In this document: piece after piece, positions 1 to 9,064 of the stretch
How positions within the stretch are numbered: the first letter of the stretch is position 1
How the letters are laid out: the number at the start of each line of letters is the position of its first letter
Assembly (NCBI GenBank): GCA_025360015.1
Contig: JANYCZ010000025.1
Location: 124,001 to 188,000, forward strand
Source of the DNA: Verrucomicrobiota bacterium
GTDB lineage: Bacteria > Verrucomicrobiota > Verrucomicrobiia > Verrucomicrobiales > Verrucomicrobiaceae
Reading direction: 5' to 3'
DNA: 64,000 nt
Made by a program: the position numbers and the translations under genes
The notes under the pieces: model-generated
What the model was told of the DNA's origin: nothing
Databases searched by the model: none
What the model saw: only the letters and a program-made list of their open reading frames with translations

Positions 1-1749
1 CTGCGCAATGATTACGGCGGCACCGGCTTCATCACCGGCGGACGCACGCAGATCAGCAACTGGCTGTATCATGCGCTCATCACAAACATGCCCTTCGACC
101 AGTTCGTGCGCGAACTCATTGCGCCACCGAATGACGAGAGCCGCGGATTCATCGACGGTATCAAATGGCGTGGCGATGTCAGCGCGGGGCAGACGGTGGA
201 GATTCAGTTTGCGCAGAGCGTTTCGCAGAGCTTCCTCGGCATCAACATGAAGTGCGCTTCGTGCCATGACAGTTTCATCGATCGTTGGAAACTCAGCGAG
301 GCCTATGGACTCGCGGCGATCTATTCCACGCGCCCGCTGGAGATCAACCGCTGTGACAAACCCATCGGCCAGCAGGCCGTGGCGGCGTGGTTGTTTCCTG
401 AGATCGGTCAGGTGGATGCGAAGGCCGCACAACCCGAGCGCTTGAAGCAATTGGCGGCACTCATGATCCATCCGCAGAATGGCCGCACTCCACGCACCAT
501 CGTGAATCGTCTGTGGCAGCGCCTGATGGGACGCGGCATCGTGCATCCGGTGGATGCCATGCAGACGGAGCCGTGGAGTGCGGATTTGCTCGACTACCTG
601 GCCACGAATCTCGCGGCGCATCGGTATGACTTGAAGCAGACGCTCGCCCTCATCGCCACCTCGCAGGCGTATCAGTCGCACGCGCAGGTGGTGACAAAGG
701 GCACTGACGATCACGGTTACACCTATGCGGGACCACGGACGAAACGGCTTACGGCAGAGCAGTTTGTCGATGCGGTCTGGCAGCTCACCGGTGCCGCGCC
801 GACGAAAATGGACGCAGGCGTGCTGCGCGGTAAAGTCGATCCAGAACTCGCCAAACAGATCAAAATCCAAGGGCAATGGATCTGGGGCCACAGCGCCAAG
901 CCCGGCAGCACCCCGCCCTCCGGCGAAACGATCACGCTGCGCAAAACGCTCAAGCTTGATGCCGATCCCCTCAGCGCCAGCGCAGTGGTGACCTGCGACA
1001 ATGCGTACACGCTCTTCGTAAACAACCGCAAGGTCAGCGCCGGAGATGACTGGACCAAACTCGCCGCCGTGCCGTTGCAAACCGCACTGCGCAAAGGCGC
1101 AAACTCCATCCTCGTCATCGCTACCAACGCGGGCAAAGGCCCAAACCCCGCCGGATTTTTCTTCGACGCGCGGGTGCGGGATGCGGCCGGCAAGGAGATC
1201 GCCATCAGCAGCGATGCCACCTGGGAATGGTCCGCCAAAGCGCCGCCCGCCAAAGAAGGCCGCATCGCCGCCTTCAAAGCCAAGGATTGGCAGGCCGTCA
1301 CGGTGGTAAAAGCTCTTGATGCATGGCAGCAGGTCATCCATGCGCAGGCTCCCGCGCTACTGGCGCAAGGAGCCGGTGGCTCGGACCACATGGTCCGCGC
1401 CTCGCTGATGAAATCCAATTTTCTCATGCGCACCCTGGGGCGTCCAAATCGCGACCAAATCGTGACCTCCCGCCCAAACGACCTCACCACGCTGGAAGCC
1501 ATCGATCTCGCCAATGGCAGCGTGCTGGCCGAAGCCATGGCCAAAGGAGCGCAACGGTTGTTAGCGACGAAACACCCTTCCCCGGCCGCTTTGATCACCA
1601 GCTTGTATCACCAGGCTCTGTGCCGGGCCCCTTCCGTCAGCGAGCTTGCCACGGCGCACACTTTGATAGGCGAAAAGCCCACCCAGCAGTCGCTGGAAGA
1701 CGTGCTATGGGCCGTCTGCATGCTGCCGGAGTTTCAGGTGGTCCGGTAA
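1..1749 (+). CDS. DUF1549/DUF1553 (PSCyt2/PSD1) protein, 5' truncated by window edge
   Basis: The reading frame is open from base 1, so the N-terminus lies outside the window. The visible part has the end of a DUF1549-like region, with a single heme-binding-type motif CASCH near nt 251-265, followed by a DUF1553-like region (motif TIVNRLWQRLMGRGIV). At about nt 877-1310 a block starting WIWGHSAKPG and rich in beta-strand residues interrupts the DUF1553 region; it resembles a galactose-binding-like jelly roll. DUF1553 signature resumes with the segment MRTLGRPNRDQIV. In Planctomycetota and Verrucomicrobiota these proteins are secreted, often paired with DUF1501 proteins, and are suspected to act in polysaccharide or sulfated-glycan breakdown. 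The exact function is not established. A ThuA-like gene follows on the same strand 61 bp later. Confidence 0.85.
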   Translation: MRNDYGGTGFITGGRTQISNWLYHALITNMPFDQFVRELIAPPNDESRGFIDGIKWRGDVSAGQTVEIQFAQSVSQSFLGINMKCASCHDSFIDRWKLSEAYGLAAIYSTRPLEINRCDKPIGQQAVAAWLFPEIGQVDAKAAQPERLKQLAALMIHPQNGRTPRTIVNRLWQRLMGRGIVHPVDAMQTEPWSADLLDYLATNLAAHRYDLKQTLALIATSQAYQSHAQVVTKGTDDHGYTYAGPRTKRLTAEQFVDAVWQLTGAAPTKMDAGVLRGKVDPELAKQIKIQGQWIWGHSAKPGSTPPSGETITLRKTLKLDADPLSASAVVTCDNAYTLFVNNRKVSAGDDWTKLAAVPLQTALRKGANSILVIATNAGKGPNPAGFFFDARVRDAAGKEIAISSDATWEWSAKAPPAKEGRIAAFKAKDWQAVTVVKALDAWQQVIHAQAPALLAQGAGGSDHMVRASLMKSNFLMRTLGRPNRDQIVTSRPNDLTTLEAIDLANGSVLAEAMAKGAQRLLATKHPSPAALITSLYHQALCRAPSVSELATAHTLIGEKPTQQSLEDVLWAVCMLPEFQVVR

Positions 1750-1810
1750 TTTTCGGCCCTTGATTTGAGTCGGAGGCTGGGAATGCTGCGCGTCACTCCA
1801 CCCCCACCCT

Positions 1811-2761
1811 ATGAAGCCAGTATCCCTGCTCGTTCTCCTTGCCGCCACCGCTGTTTCGCTTCAGGCCGTCACGCCTGATGGGAAACAGAAGCTCGTTTTT
1901 ATCGCCGGCAAGCCCTCGCATCCGCCGGGCATGCATGAGTTCCGCGCGGGCACCATGCTGCTGGAGCAATGCCTCAAGAGCGTGCCGAATCTGGTGGTGG
2001 ACCGCCATGAGATGGGCTGGGTGAGTGATGAGAAGACCTTTGAAGACGCTGACGCGGTAGTCATTTACGCCGATGGCGGCGGCAAACATCCAGCCGTGGT
2101 TGACGGGCATCTGGAAACGCTGCGCAAGCTGACCGCGAAAGGCGTGGGCTTTGGCTGTATGCACTACGGCGTGGAAGTGGTGGCGGGTCAGGCTGGCAAG
2201 GAATTTCAGGACTGGCTCGGCGGGTATTATGAAAATGCGTATTCTTGCAATCCGATCTGGGATGCGAACTACACCGTGCTGCCCCAACATGCGATCACCA
2301 GCGGCGTGCAGCCCTTCACCACCAAGGACGAATGGTACATCCATATGCGTTTCCGCCCGGCTTTCGGTCATGGCGTCGCCCCAGTGACAGAGGGTGCGAC
2401 GAAATATGCCCCAATCCTGGTGGCGGTGCCGAACGATGCCACCCGCGACGGCCCCTACGTGGCACCGAAAGGCCCCTATCCGCACATCCAGGCAGAGAAA
2501 GGCAGCCCTGAAACCATGATGTGGACAGTCGAACGCAAAGATGGCGGCCGCGGCTTTGGCTTCACCGGTGGCCATTTCCACGCCAACTGGGGCAATGACA
2601 ACGTGCGTAAAGTGGTGCTCAACGCCCTGCTGTGGGTGACGAAGGTCGCGGTGCCTGCCAACGGTGTCGAATCCAGCGTCAGCCCAGAAGAGCTGGTGCA
2701 GAACATGGATCCCAAATCTGCACCCAAGCCCAAGAGCGCCAGCAGCGTGACGCCACGCTGA
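1811..2761 (+). CDS. ThuA-like domain protein, secreted
   Basis: A 316-residue protein. The N-terminus (MKPVSLLVLLAATAVSLQA) is a signal peptide, so it should be exported. The body is a ThuA-like, class-I-glutamine-amidotransferase-like fold: KLVFIAGKPSHPPGMHEF near the start, DADAVVIYADGGG, the nucleophile-elbow-like segment GFGCMHYGVEV, and the late segment GFGFTGGHFHANW. ThuA proteins are named from trehalose utilisation but their reaction is not known; in this phylum they commonly accompany DUF1549/DUF1553 genes and sugar-degradation loci. The start follows a CCCTATG context and gives a clean signal peptide. The TGA stop (2759-2761) touches the first base of the stop codon of the convergent secretin gene, leaving no intergenic DNA for a separate terminator. 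Confidence 0.85.
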   Translation: MKPVSLLVLLAATAVSLQAVTPDGKQKLVFIAGKPSHPPGMHEFRAGTMLLEQCLKSVPNLVVDRHEMGWVSDEKTFEDADAVVIYADGGGKHPAVVDGHLETLRKLTAKGVGFGCMHYGVEVVAGQAGKEFQDWLGGYYENAYSCNPIWDANYTVLPQHAITSGVQPFTTKDEWYIHMRFRPAFGHGVAPVTEGATKYAPILVAVPNDATRDGPYVAPKGPYPHIQAEKGSPETMMWTVERKDGGRGFGFTGGHFHANWGNDNVRKVVLNALLWVTKVAVPANGVESSVSPEELVQNMDPKSAPKPKSASSVTPR

Positions 2762-4792
2762 TCAGAGGTATTTCTTGTTGAACAAAATGCGCTGGAAGGA
2801 TTCGAGGCGTTTGAGGATGGCCCTGAGCATCTGCTGATGCTGGTCAATCATGGCAAACTTCGCGGGCTCAGAGAGCTTCATGTTTTCACACTGCGACTCG
2901 ACGCGTTCGACGGCAATCTTGAGTTCCTTGAGCTTCTGCGTGAGTTCAGGGGTGATCCGGCTTTCTTTGACTGTGTTGCCGAGGATTTCCGCCTCGCGCG
3001 AGAGATACTCCACCGTCCTCGGCAGAGCGGCGCTGCCACCGATCAACGCACCGCTGCTGGTGTCGATCTTGGGTTTGCCGGGGAGGTGGGGCCTCTGCGG
3101 CACAACGGACTGCGGTTCCACCGGCAGGCCTCCGAGGCGTGCATCGATGATGGTCGGGGTGATGAAGAGCATGAGGCTTTTGTGATTCTTGCTCCGGCTC
3201 TTGTAATCGAAGAGCCACTTGAGACCTGGGATCTTGCTCAGGAATGGCACGCCCGTCTGCGCTTCCTTTTCTGTAGCCTCATCCAGCCCGCCTACGGCGA
3301 CCGTGTAGCCGGACTCGATTTCCACCGGTGCGCTGTAAACGCGTGAGGAGGCAATAGGGTATGGATTGCCGGAAATGACCTGGGTGCCGATGATGCTGGA
3401 AACAGTGACCGCCATGTTGAGCAGCACCTTGTCCGCCTGCATGCGCTTGGGCAGGATGTTGAGCACGGTACCGATCGGTAGATAGGCGACCTTGGTGGTG
3501 GTGGTGGCGCCGACCGAGCCTGAGCTCGCCGAGGAGCTCGCGTCCAGCACCGGCTGGTTCACCACCGCACGGATGGCCACCTCGCGGTTGCTCAGAGTGA
3601 CCATTCGGGGGTAGGAAGTGGTGTTGGTTTCCTGGTCCTGCATCAGGGCGCGCAGTTTGACGTTCACGTCCTGGGCACTGAGAACACTGGTTGCAGGAAA
3701 CCCGAGCGTGCTGCCCACATTGTTCATGTTAAAGCCGGTGAGCAAGTTCGCCAAGGATGTGGCATAGCCGCCCGTCGTCGCCACATTGTTGTAGTTCACC
3801 GTATTGGTCGTCAGGCCAGTGGTAGCGTCGGTTGCGGAAGTGACGTTCGTGACCTGGCGGGCGTTGCCGCCACTGCCAAGGGTTGAACTCCAGTCAATGC
3901 CGAATTCCCGCGAGGGGTCGCGCGAGGTTTCAATGAATTTCACCTCAATGGCGATCAAGGTCTGCGGCTTGTCTGCGGCGGCGATGTAGCCCTCCACCCA
4001 GAGATGCTGAAGCCGGGTTGCCACGATGTAGAGCGTGTTGGAATCTGATTTCCAGATCACCTTGGGTTTCCGCACCGCGCTCAGTTCATTCGAATTCATC
4101 GCCCGTGCGGCATTTTCATCCGTCCCAGACCCACCAAGTCCAGGGGCACCTCCGCCTGACTGACCGCCATCGCTTTCCTCAGGCGGCAGACCCAGCAAAG
4201 TACGAATGTCATTGATCACTTCACTGCGTTTGACGGCGAATGTCTGGCTGGTGCCTTGAAGGTCCATTCCCACCGCCGCTCCGCTGACGCCGCCGCCCCC
4301 GCCGGAGGATCGGGTGGAAGACGAACCTGTGCCAGAGCTGACACGTTCGACAAGTTCGACTGCGTTGTTCTTGATCTCGTAAGATTTACCAATGAGTTCA
4401 CGATCATCGGCAGGACGAATGTACCAGATGCCGTTGTCGGGAAGGATGGCCAGCCCATTGGCTTTGCACAAGGTCTCTAGGACTTGGAAAGGGCTGGATT
4501 TGATGGAAAACGTGATCAACCGGCTGCCGTCGGCGCTGTCGTCCGGGAGTGAAAAGAACGAGATCCCGGCGTCGGTGGCGAGAAAGCGCAGCACATCACT
4601 CAGCATGGCTTTCGAGAAGTCATACTGCTGAGGAGCGGCCGAACGAAGCCGACTGGCCTCGATTTCATATTCGGGCGACATCAGGTGCAAGGGGGTCTGA
4701 ATGAACTGAGCGCGCAGAGTTGCGCCTGACAGACTCGTCAGAACGAGACCTAGCAGGAGATTGAACTGGAACCGTGCTATGAAATGGCGCAT
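2762..4792 (-). CDS. Secretin (GspD/PilQ-like outer-membrane channel)
   Basis: A 676-residue protein with a signal peptide (first ~28 residues, ending LRAQ), an N0/STN-like domain around residues 55-125 (motif VLRFLATDAGISFF), a low-complexity Ser/Gly linker, an N-domain region ending in LQHLWVEGYI, and a C-terminal secretin domain at about 390-555 with the hallmark GLDEATEKEAQTGVPFLSKI and the ending KSLMLFITPTII. The last ~75 residues are charged and helical, probably a coiled coil. It would form the outer-membrane gate for the pilus-like machine encoded divergently from 4971. It is the only gene of the set on the minus strand. No pilotin lipoprotein was recognised nearby. Secretin identity is firm; whether the system is pilus or secretion system is open. 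Confidence 0.93.
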   Translation of the reverse strand: MRHFIARFQFNLLLGLVLTSLSGATLRAQFIQTPLHLMSPEYEIEASRLRSAAPQQYDFSKAMLSDVLRFLATDAGISFFSLPDDSADGSRLITFSIKSSPFQVLETLCKANGLAILPDNGIWYIRPADDRELIGKSYEIKNNAVELVERVSSGTGSSSTRSSGGGGGVSGAAVGMDLQGTSQTFAVKRSEVINDIRTLLGLPPEESDGGQSGGGAPGLGGSGTDENAARAMNSNELSAVRKPKVIWKSDSNTLYIVATRLQHLWVEGYIAAADKPQTLIAIEVKFIETSRDPSREFGIDWSSTLGSGGNARQVTNVTSATDATTGLTTNTVNYNNVATTGGYATSLANLLTGFNMNNVGSTLGFPATSVLSAQDVNVKLRALMQDQETNTTSYPRMVTLSNREVAIRAVVNQPVLDASSSASSGSVGATTTTKVAYLPIGTVLNILPKRMQADKVLLNMAVTVSSIIGTQVISGNPYPIASSRVYSAPVEIESGYTVAVGGLDEATEKEAQTGVPFLSKIPGLKWLFDYKSRSKNHKSLMLFITPTIIDARLGGLPVEPQSVVPQRPHLPGKPKIDTSSGALIGGSAALPRTVEYLSREAEILGNTVKESRITPELTQKLKELKIAVERVESQCENMKLSEPAKFAMIDQHQQMLRAILKRLESFQRILFNKKYL

Positions 4793-4970
4793 ATTATAGA
4801 AATTATAGATTCAGTAGAAAAACAAATCAAATGACATTTATCAGTCAACTGTATTGATTTTATGATTTACGCCAAATATTTAGATCGCTGAACATTTTAA
4901 GTCATGATTTATATAATTTCCATATCTTTCCCTTGAATTTAGGGGTCTTTAACTATTTAGTATCGCATCA
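4793..4970. promoter_or_regulatory. AT-rich divergent promoter region of the pilus-like genes
   Basis: This 178-bp gap between the divergent secretin and pseudopilin genes is strikingly AT-rich compared with the GC-rich surroundings. On the minus strand two TATAAT hexamers lie at 4807-4802 and 4798-4793; the first has TTGATT 17 bp upstream (4830-4825), which would give a transcript starting nearly at the secretin ATG. These are pattern matches to sigma-70-type hexamers, not mapped promoters. Confidence 0.5.
4889..4917 (+). promoter_or_regulatory. Candidate sigma-70-type promoter of the pseudopilin operon
   Basis: TGAACA (4889-4894), 17-bp spacer, perfect TATAAT (4912-4917). A start near 4924 would leave a leader of about 47 nt before the pseudopilin ATG at 4971. 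The -35 match is only 4 of 6, so this is a candidate. Confidence 0.4.
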
Positions 4971-6548
4971 ATGATAACCGCTAGAGCCATCGCTTCGGGC
5001 CCAGGTCCACGCAGTTCACACTGCGGCGGATTTTCATTGCTCGAACTGATCATCATGATTTCCATCATTGGCGTGATTGTCGGGGTAGCCACATCACTCA
5101 TTAGTGGTGAGACGAATTCTTCCAAGGCGGCCAAGCTTCAGTCAGACGTCGCCACGCTGAATCAACTGGTGTCCTTTTATGTTGCCGATGGCGGCAGTCT
5201 GGCAGGTCTGAGCAATCCCCAGACAGTGCTGGATAAAATGAAGCGTACGCGCCCGCAGTCGGAATGGCAGCAGCATGTGGGGATTGTTTCCGGCAGGCTG
5301 GTGGATGTGCGGCTGCGTGCCACCATGACCACCCAGCCGGACAGTGCCAACAATCCGCGTGCCGTTTGGGACCGCACGAAACAACGCTTCGTGCTCAGCA
5401 ATGCATCTGGCAGCGCGGTGTCTGATTTTTATCTCGACTCCACCCTTGCGGGTGCTGATTTCGGCACAGAAACACGCACCAAATCAGTTGTTAGCTTTAA
5501 TTCAAGCACCAGCGGCTGGGTCTGGGGAGCATCCGTGGCGAACCCCGCCGCCAATTATCTGGATCCGCAGCCCTTCACGACATCCACTCCGGGCAATGGT
5601 TTTAATCCGAATGACGCGGCACCCGCGTCGTCCACCCCTCCTGCGGATCCCGGCACTGGCAGTGGTGGTAGCGGCGGCGGCGGCGGTAATCCGGCGCTGC
5701 CAACTCTGGCGCTGTTACCGATTCCCACCATCACTCCTGCCGGAGGCACATTTGCCTTCTCCAGTTTTCCAACCACGGCCACCATCACCAGTGGAGCCCC
5801 GGCCGGCGTTGCCACTCTTATGTACAGTGTCAATGGCGGGGGCTGGCAGCCATACACCGGCAGCAGCATTCCGGTCATTCCAGCCATGATTTTACAAGCA
5901 CGCAATGAAACGACGCGCCCCGCCGAGTACAGCACCAGCCCGACCAACACACAGACGTACTACCGGCTCACCAGTGGCTTCAGCGGCGCAGAGGAAGGCA
6001 GCTGGGGCAATGCCATTGGCGGTTCCAATCTGGTCACCAGCATCCAGAACAGCGGTACAACCTCCACCTTTAACTCCGGCAACACCAAGCTGGACCTCGG
6101 CAACGGCCAGTACCTTGACGCCGGCGTGCAAAACTCATTGAGCTTCACTCCGGCGACCTTCAACAGCATTACGCCGAACACCTGGTTTGACTTTGGTGCG
6201 ATGCAGATTTTGAACGGCACCACATTCTACAACAGCGAAGCCACGGGGGTCACCCTCACCGTCAATCTGAACCTGACTCAGCCCACGATCAGTGCCACTA
6301 CGCATGTGGACCTGGGACTCGTCAGCACCCCCAATACCAGCGATCGCCTGGCAAGTGCCGACATCGTACAGCTCATCAATCCGACCACGGACTTCACCGT
6401 CAACATCGACGGCGTTCAGTATCGCCTGGAGCTTCAGTGGGTCTCTCTTGATCCCAGCAGCAGCGTCGTGCAGGGCAACAACCTGCTTGTCTATGAAGGC
6501 GCCACTGCGGCGGTGGAACTGCGGGCCCGCTTCACCAGCAATTACTAA
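4971..6548 (+). CDS. Pseudopilin with adhesin-like C-terminal domains
   Basis: A 525-residue protein. Residues 1-20 form a type III (prepilin) leader ending in Gly, followed by FSLLELIIMISIIGVI: the cleavage site is G/F with Glu at mature position 5, then the N-terminal hydrophobic helix. A pilin-like globular part runs to about residue 205, then a Pro/Ser/Gly linker. After the linker comes a region like the chitobiase/beta-hexosaminidase C-terminal domain (PTITPAGGTFAFSSF ... LMYSVNGGGW), and the last ~190 residues resemble the choice-of-anchor K family (WFDFGAMQI, VTLTVNLNL). It is far longer than an ordinary pseudopilin (150-200 residues). First gene of the plus-strand operon; probably a minor pilin displaying a binding domain. 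The C-terminal family assignments come from memory of motifs and are moderate. Confidence 0.8.
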   Translation: MITARAIASGPGPRSSHCGGFSLLELIIMISIIGVIVGVATSLISGETNSSKAAKLQSDVATLNQLVSFYVADGGSLAGLSNPQTVLDKMKRTRPQSEWQQHVGIVSGRLVDVRLRATMTTQPDSANNPRAVWDRTKQRFVLSNASGSAVSDFYLDSTLAGADFGTETRTKSVVSFNSSTSGWVWGASVANPAANYLDPQPFTTSTPGNGFNPNDAAPASSTPPADPGTGSGGSGGGGGNPALPTLALLPIPTITPAGGTFAFSSFPTTATITSGAPAGVATLMYSVNGGGWQPYTGSSIPVIPAMILQARNETTRPAEYSTSPTNTQTYYRLTSGFSGAEEGSWGNAIGGSNLVTSIQNSGTTSTFNSGNTKLDLGNGQYLDAGVQNSLSFTPATFNSITPNTWFDFGAMQILNGTTFYNSEATGVTLTVNLNLTQPTISATTHVDLGLVSTPNTSDRLASADIVQLINPTTDFTVNIDGVQYRLELQWVSLDPSSSVVQGNNLLVYEGATAAVELRARFTSNY

Positions 6549-6557
6549 CACACCACC

Positions 6558-7622
6558 ATGGAAGACATTCACGAACGCAGTCAGCTTGGTTACCGGATGC
6601 TTCACCTGTCGAAGGATTCAGGTGTCAGCGACTTCTATGTCACTCCGTGGGAGGCCCTGACCTACAAGCGCAACGGCAAGCTCTTTTATGATTCGTTCAT
6701 CTACCAGCCGGAGCGCCCGCTGGAGTTCACCGCGGGCTGCATCGACTACGCGCTGCAGCTCGGGCCGCGGCGTTATCGTGTCAACCGCATGGTCACGCGC
6801 GGGCGTCCCCGCTGGGTGCTGCGTTTGCTGCCGGAGAGCATTCCAGACATCGCCAAGCTGATGGTGCCGCCACCTGCCATCAAGGCGTTCCTCGAGGCCA
6901 AGAACGGTCTGTTTCTCGTCTGCGGAGCCACGGGCTCCGGCAAATCAACCACCATTGCCTCCATGATTCTGGAGCGTGCCAAACGCCGCCAGGAGCATGT
7001 GCTCACCTTCGAAGACCCCATCGAATTCGTCTATCCCTCCGGCATTCCTTCACTGGTCTCCCAGCGTGAGATCGGCACGGACGAGCTGGATTTCAACAAA
7101 TCCCTGCGCGCCGCCCTTCGTCAGGCACCTGATGTGATTCTCGTGGGAGAAATTCGTGATGGTGAAACAGCGGAGATCGCCCTGCAGGCGGCGGAAACGG
7201 GCCACGTCGTCGTGGCCACGCTGCACACCTCATCCGCCGCACAGACGGTGCAGCGCTATCTCAAGCTCATCCCGAGCGACCGCATGGAAAACGCCATGCT
7301 CTCCTTCGCCGACTCCATTCGTGGTATTCTCTGCCAGCGGCTGATGTTTGATGAATCTCGCGGCAAACGTTTTCCCATTCACGAACTGCTGCTGCCGTAT
7401 GATTCGGTGTGCGGCATGATCCGCCGTGGAGAGTTCAAGAACCTGGACCAGGAGCTGGAGGCAGGTTTCACCCGCGGCATGGTGAGTTTTGAACGCTGTT
7501 TGAACATGCGCATCGCGGACGGCTGGAAGCCCTCCACCGCACGCAAGACCGGCTACACCGAACATGAGGTGTACGACTTCCTTTCCAAAGAACAACTGAC
7601 CTCTATTTATGCTGTTGGATGA
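6558..7622 (+). CDS. PilT-type secretion/pilus ATPase
   Basis: A 354-residue RecA-like hexameric ATPase. Visible motifs: Walker A GATGSGKSTT near residue 121, Asp box with TFEDPIEFVY near 152, Walker B ILVGEIRDGETAE near 195, and His box ATLHTSSAAQ near 220. The length and the absence of a long N-terminal MshEN/N1 domain match PilT (retraction ATPase) rather than PilB or GspE. The C-terminal part (KRFPIHELLLPYDSV) also fits PilT. It lies 9 bp after the pseudopilin gene and overlaps the next gene by 14 bp, so it is translationally coupled to the PilM-like protein. It is the only ATPase of this family in the window, so it either drives assembly itself or works with a PilB encoded elsewhere. Confidence 0.93.
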   Translation: MEDIHERSQLGYRMLHLSKDSGVSDFYVTPWEALTYKRNGKLFYDSFIYQPERPLEFTAGCIDYALQLGPRRYRVNRMVTRGRPRWVLRLLPESIPDIAKLMVPPPAIKAFLEAKNGLFLVCGATGSGKSTTIASMILERAKRRQEHVLTFEDPIEFVYPSGIPSLVSQREIGTDELDFNKSLRAALRQAPDVILVGEIRDGETAEIALQAAETGHVVVATLHTSSAAQTVQRYLKLIPSDRMENAMLSFADSIRGILCQRLMFDESRGKRFPIHELLLPYDSVCGMIRRGEFKNLDQELEAGFTRGMVSFERCLNMRIADGWKPSTARKTGYTEHEVYDFLSKEQLTSIYAVG

Positions 7623-8478
7623 AATCAAATCTGTCCTGAGCTTCGCCGCTTTCAAAGCCGACCCCGACGACTCCGCAGTCCCGTGGGGAAAACGCTTTGA
7701 AACGCGCAAATCTCTTCTCATCAATGTCAGCCGCAGCGCGGTGAGCTGGCGTTCCGTCAACAAGCGCGGCCGCTTTGAAGAAAGCGGAGCGCAGGAGGGC
7801 GAGTTCGCCGACACCGTCCCGCTCAAAGGCGAAGAATGGCGTGGCATGGCGGAGGGCGGCTGGTGCTCCGTTTCCGTGAACCACCGCTTCATCATCAGCC
7901 TCGAAAACAACCTCATGCGCGGTGACAACTGCGTAAACCTTCTGCGCACCAATCCCCGCGCCGTGCTGGGGCCCAAGTATGACCGCGGCAAACGCTATGC
8001 CATCTGCCACCATCCCGAGACCACGGCCAGCCTTCTGCTCGCCGTGGAGGAGTCTCTGGTCAAAGTGACCGAGGACATGCTCAAGACGGTCCATCTGAAG
8101 CCGGGGCGGGTCAGTTGCGGCCTGTTTGCGATGCTGGAGCATGCCATCCTCAGCATCTTCCGCGCCAGCGCCGGTGGCACCCCCTCCGACTTCGTCCTCA
8201 TTGCCGCGTGTGAAGGTTCACTGGCGGTGCTGGTGCAGCAGGAAGGCCAGTGGCGTGACATCCGCTGCCGCAGCGGTCTTGGACCGGAGGCGGTGGAGAC
8301 GGCGCTGCAAATCATCAGCCCCCTGCTGGCCAAAGTGCCCCAGGGCAGTCCGGTGTATTTTGTCGGCGACGGCCATGACAACAAATTCCGCACGGAACTG
8401 ATGCTGCATCTTGAAAAGGTCGGTGCCGCGGATCTCACGCAGGATGATCTGCTCTGGACCATCATCGGGGAACATTAA
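7609..8478 (+). CDS. PilM/GspL-like cytoplasmic assembly protein (putative)
   Basis: A 289-residue soluble protein without signal peptide or membrane segment. No firm signature is visible. Its position directly after the ATPase and before two single-pass coiled-coil proteins is the PilM slot in the PilMNOP order. The C-terminal half (GSLAVLVQQEGQWRDIRCRSG ... VYFVGDGHD) reads like the second lobe of an actin-like fold. It probably links the ATPase to the PilN-like protein at the inner membrane. Overlap of 14 bp with the ATPase gene supports co-translation. The identification is by context more than by sequence; an alternative is a lineage-specific GspL-like protein. Confidence 0.55.
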   Translation: MLLDEIKSVLSFAAFKADPDDSAVPWGKRFETRKSLLINVSRSAVSWRSVNKRGRFEESGAQEGEFADTVPLKGEEWRGMAEGGWCSVSVNHRFIISLENNLMRGDNCVNLLRTNPRAVLGPKYDRGKRYAICHHPETTASLLLAVEESLVKVTEDMLKTVHLKPGRVSCGLFAMLEHAILSIFRASAGGTPSDFVLIAACEGSLAVLVQQEGQWRDIRCRSGLGPEAVETALQIISPLLAKVPQGSPVYFVGDGHDNKFRTELMLHLEKVGAADLTQDDLLWTIIGEH

Positions 8479-8492
8479 GCCGCCTACTTCTT

Positions 8493-9047
8493 ATGAATGA
8501 GTATCTCTGTCATGATTTCAAATCGCCGCGCCTGGACACATCGCGCCGCCTGCCCTCGTCGTTCCGTGCCATTCCCGTCATCTTTTATGTGGCTCTGGTC
8601 GGCAGCGCCTATGTGATGACGATGGATTACTTCAACTACAAAAAGGCCCTCAAGCTGAAAGTGGACGCCGAAGAGCGCCAGAAGCTCAGCGAAAGCCAGC
8701 GTGACTCGTTCAAGGGTGAAAAGTTCGATCTCGAAGCCGAGGCCACCAAGGCGGAAAAAGTCGCTCAGTGGATGGAAGGTGCGCGCAACATCCAGCCCAT
8801 CGCCGTCAAGATCGCCCGTGCGGTGCAGTCCGACACACGCATCACCCAGGTGGCGCTTGAGCGCAGCGAGCAGGTGCCTGCCAACATCGCCCTCACCATT
8901 CATCTGAACGGTGCCAAAGTTTCCACCGAGCTTGCCTCCATCGAAGCCGCGCTCGGTCAGTTGCTCTACCGCTCCTACTCACCCCAGCAGACCAAAAACG
9001 GCGACGTCGTCGAATACCATTCCACGCTGGTACGCCAGGCGGACTAA
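8493..9047 (+). CDS. PilN-like inner-membrane protein (putative)
   Basis: A 184-residue protein with a short cytoplasmic N-terminus, one membrane helix at about residues 26-45 (IPVIFYVALVGSAYVM), a charged coiled coil from about 52 to 95, and a small alpha/beta domain after it. This is the architecture of PilN/GspL-C. It follows the PilM-like gene by 14 bp and precedes a PilO-like gene by 17 bp. In the known complex PilN binds PilM through its N-terminal tail and pairs with PilO through its coiled coil. No conserved PilN tail motif was recognised, so the assignment is by architecture and order. Confidence 0.6.
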   Translation: MNEYLCHDFKSPRLDTSRRLPSSFRAIPVIFYVALVGSAYVMTMDYFNYKKALKLKVDAEERQKLSESQRDSFKGEKFDLEAEATKAEKVAQWMEGARNIQPIAVKIARAVQSDTRITQVALERSEQVPANIALTIHLNGAKVSTELASIEAALGQLLYRSYSPQQTKNGDVVEYHSTLVRQAD

Positions 9048-9064
9048 CCTTTCCCCACCCCAGC

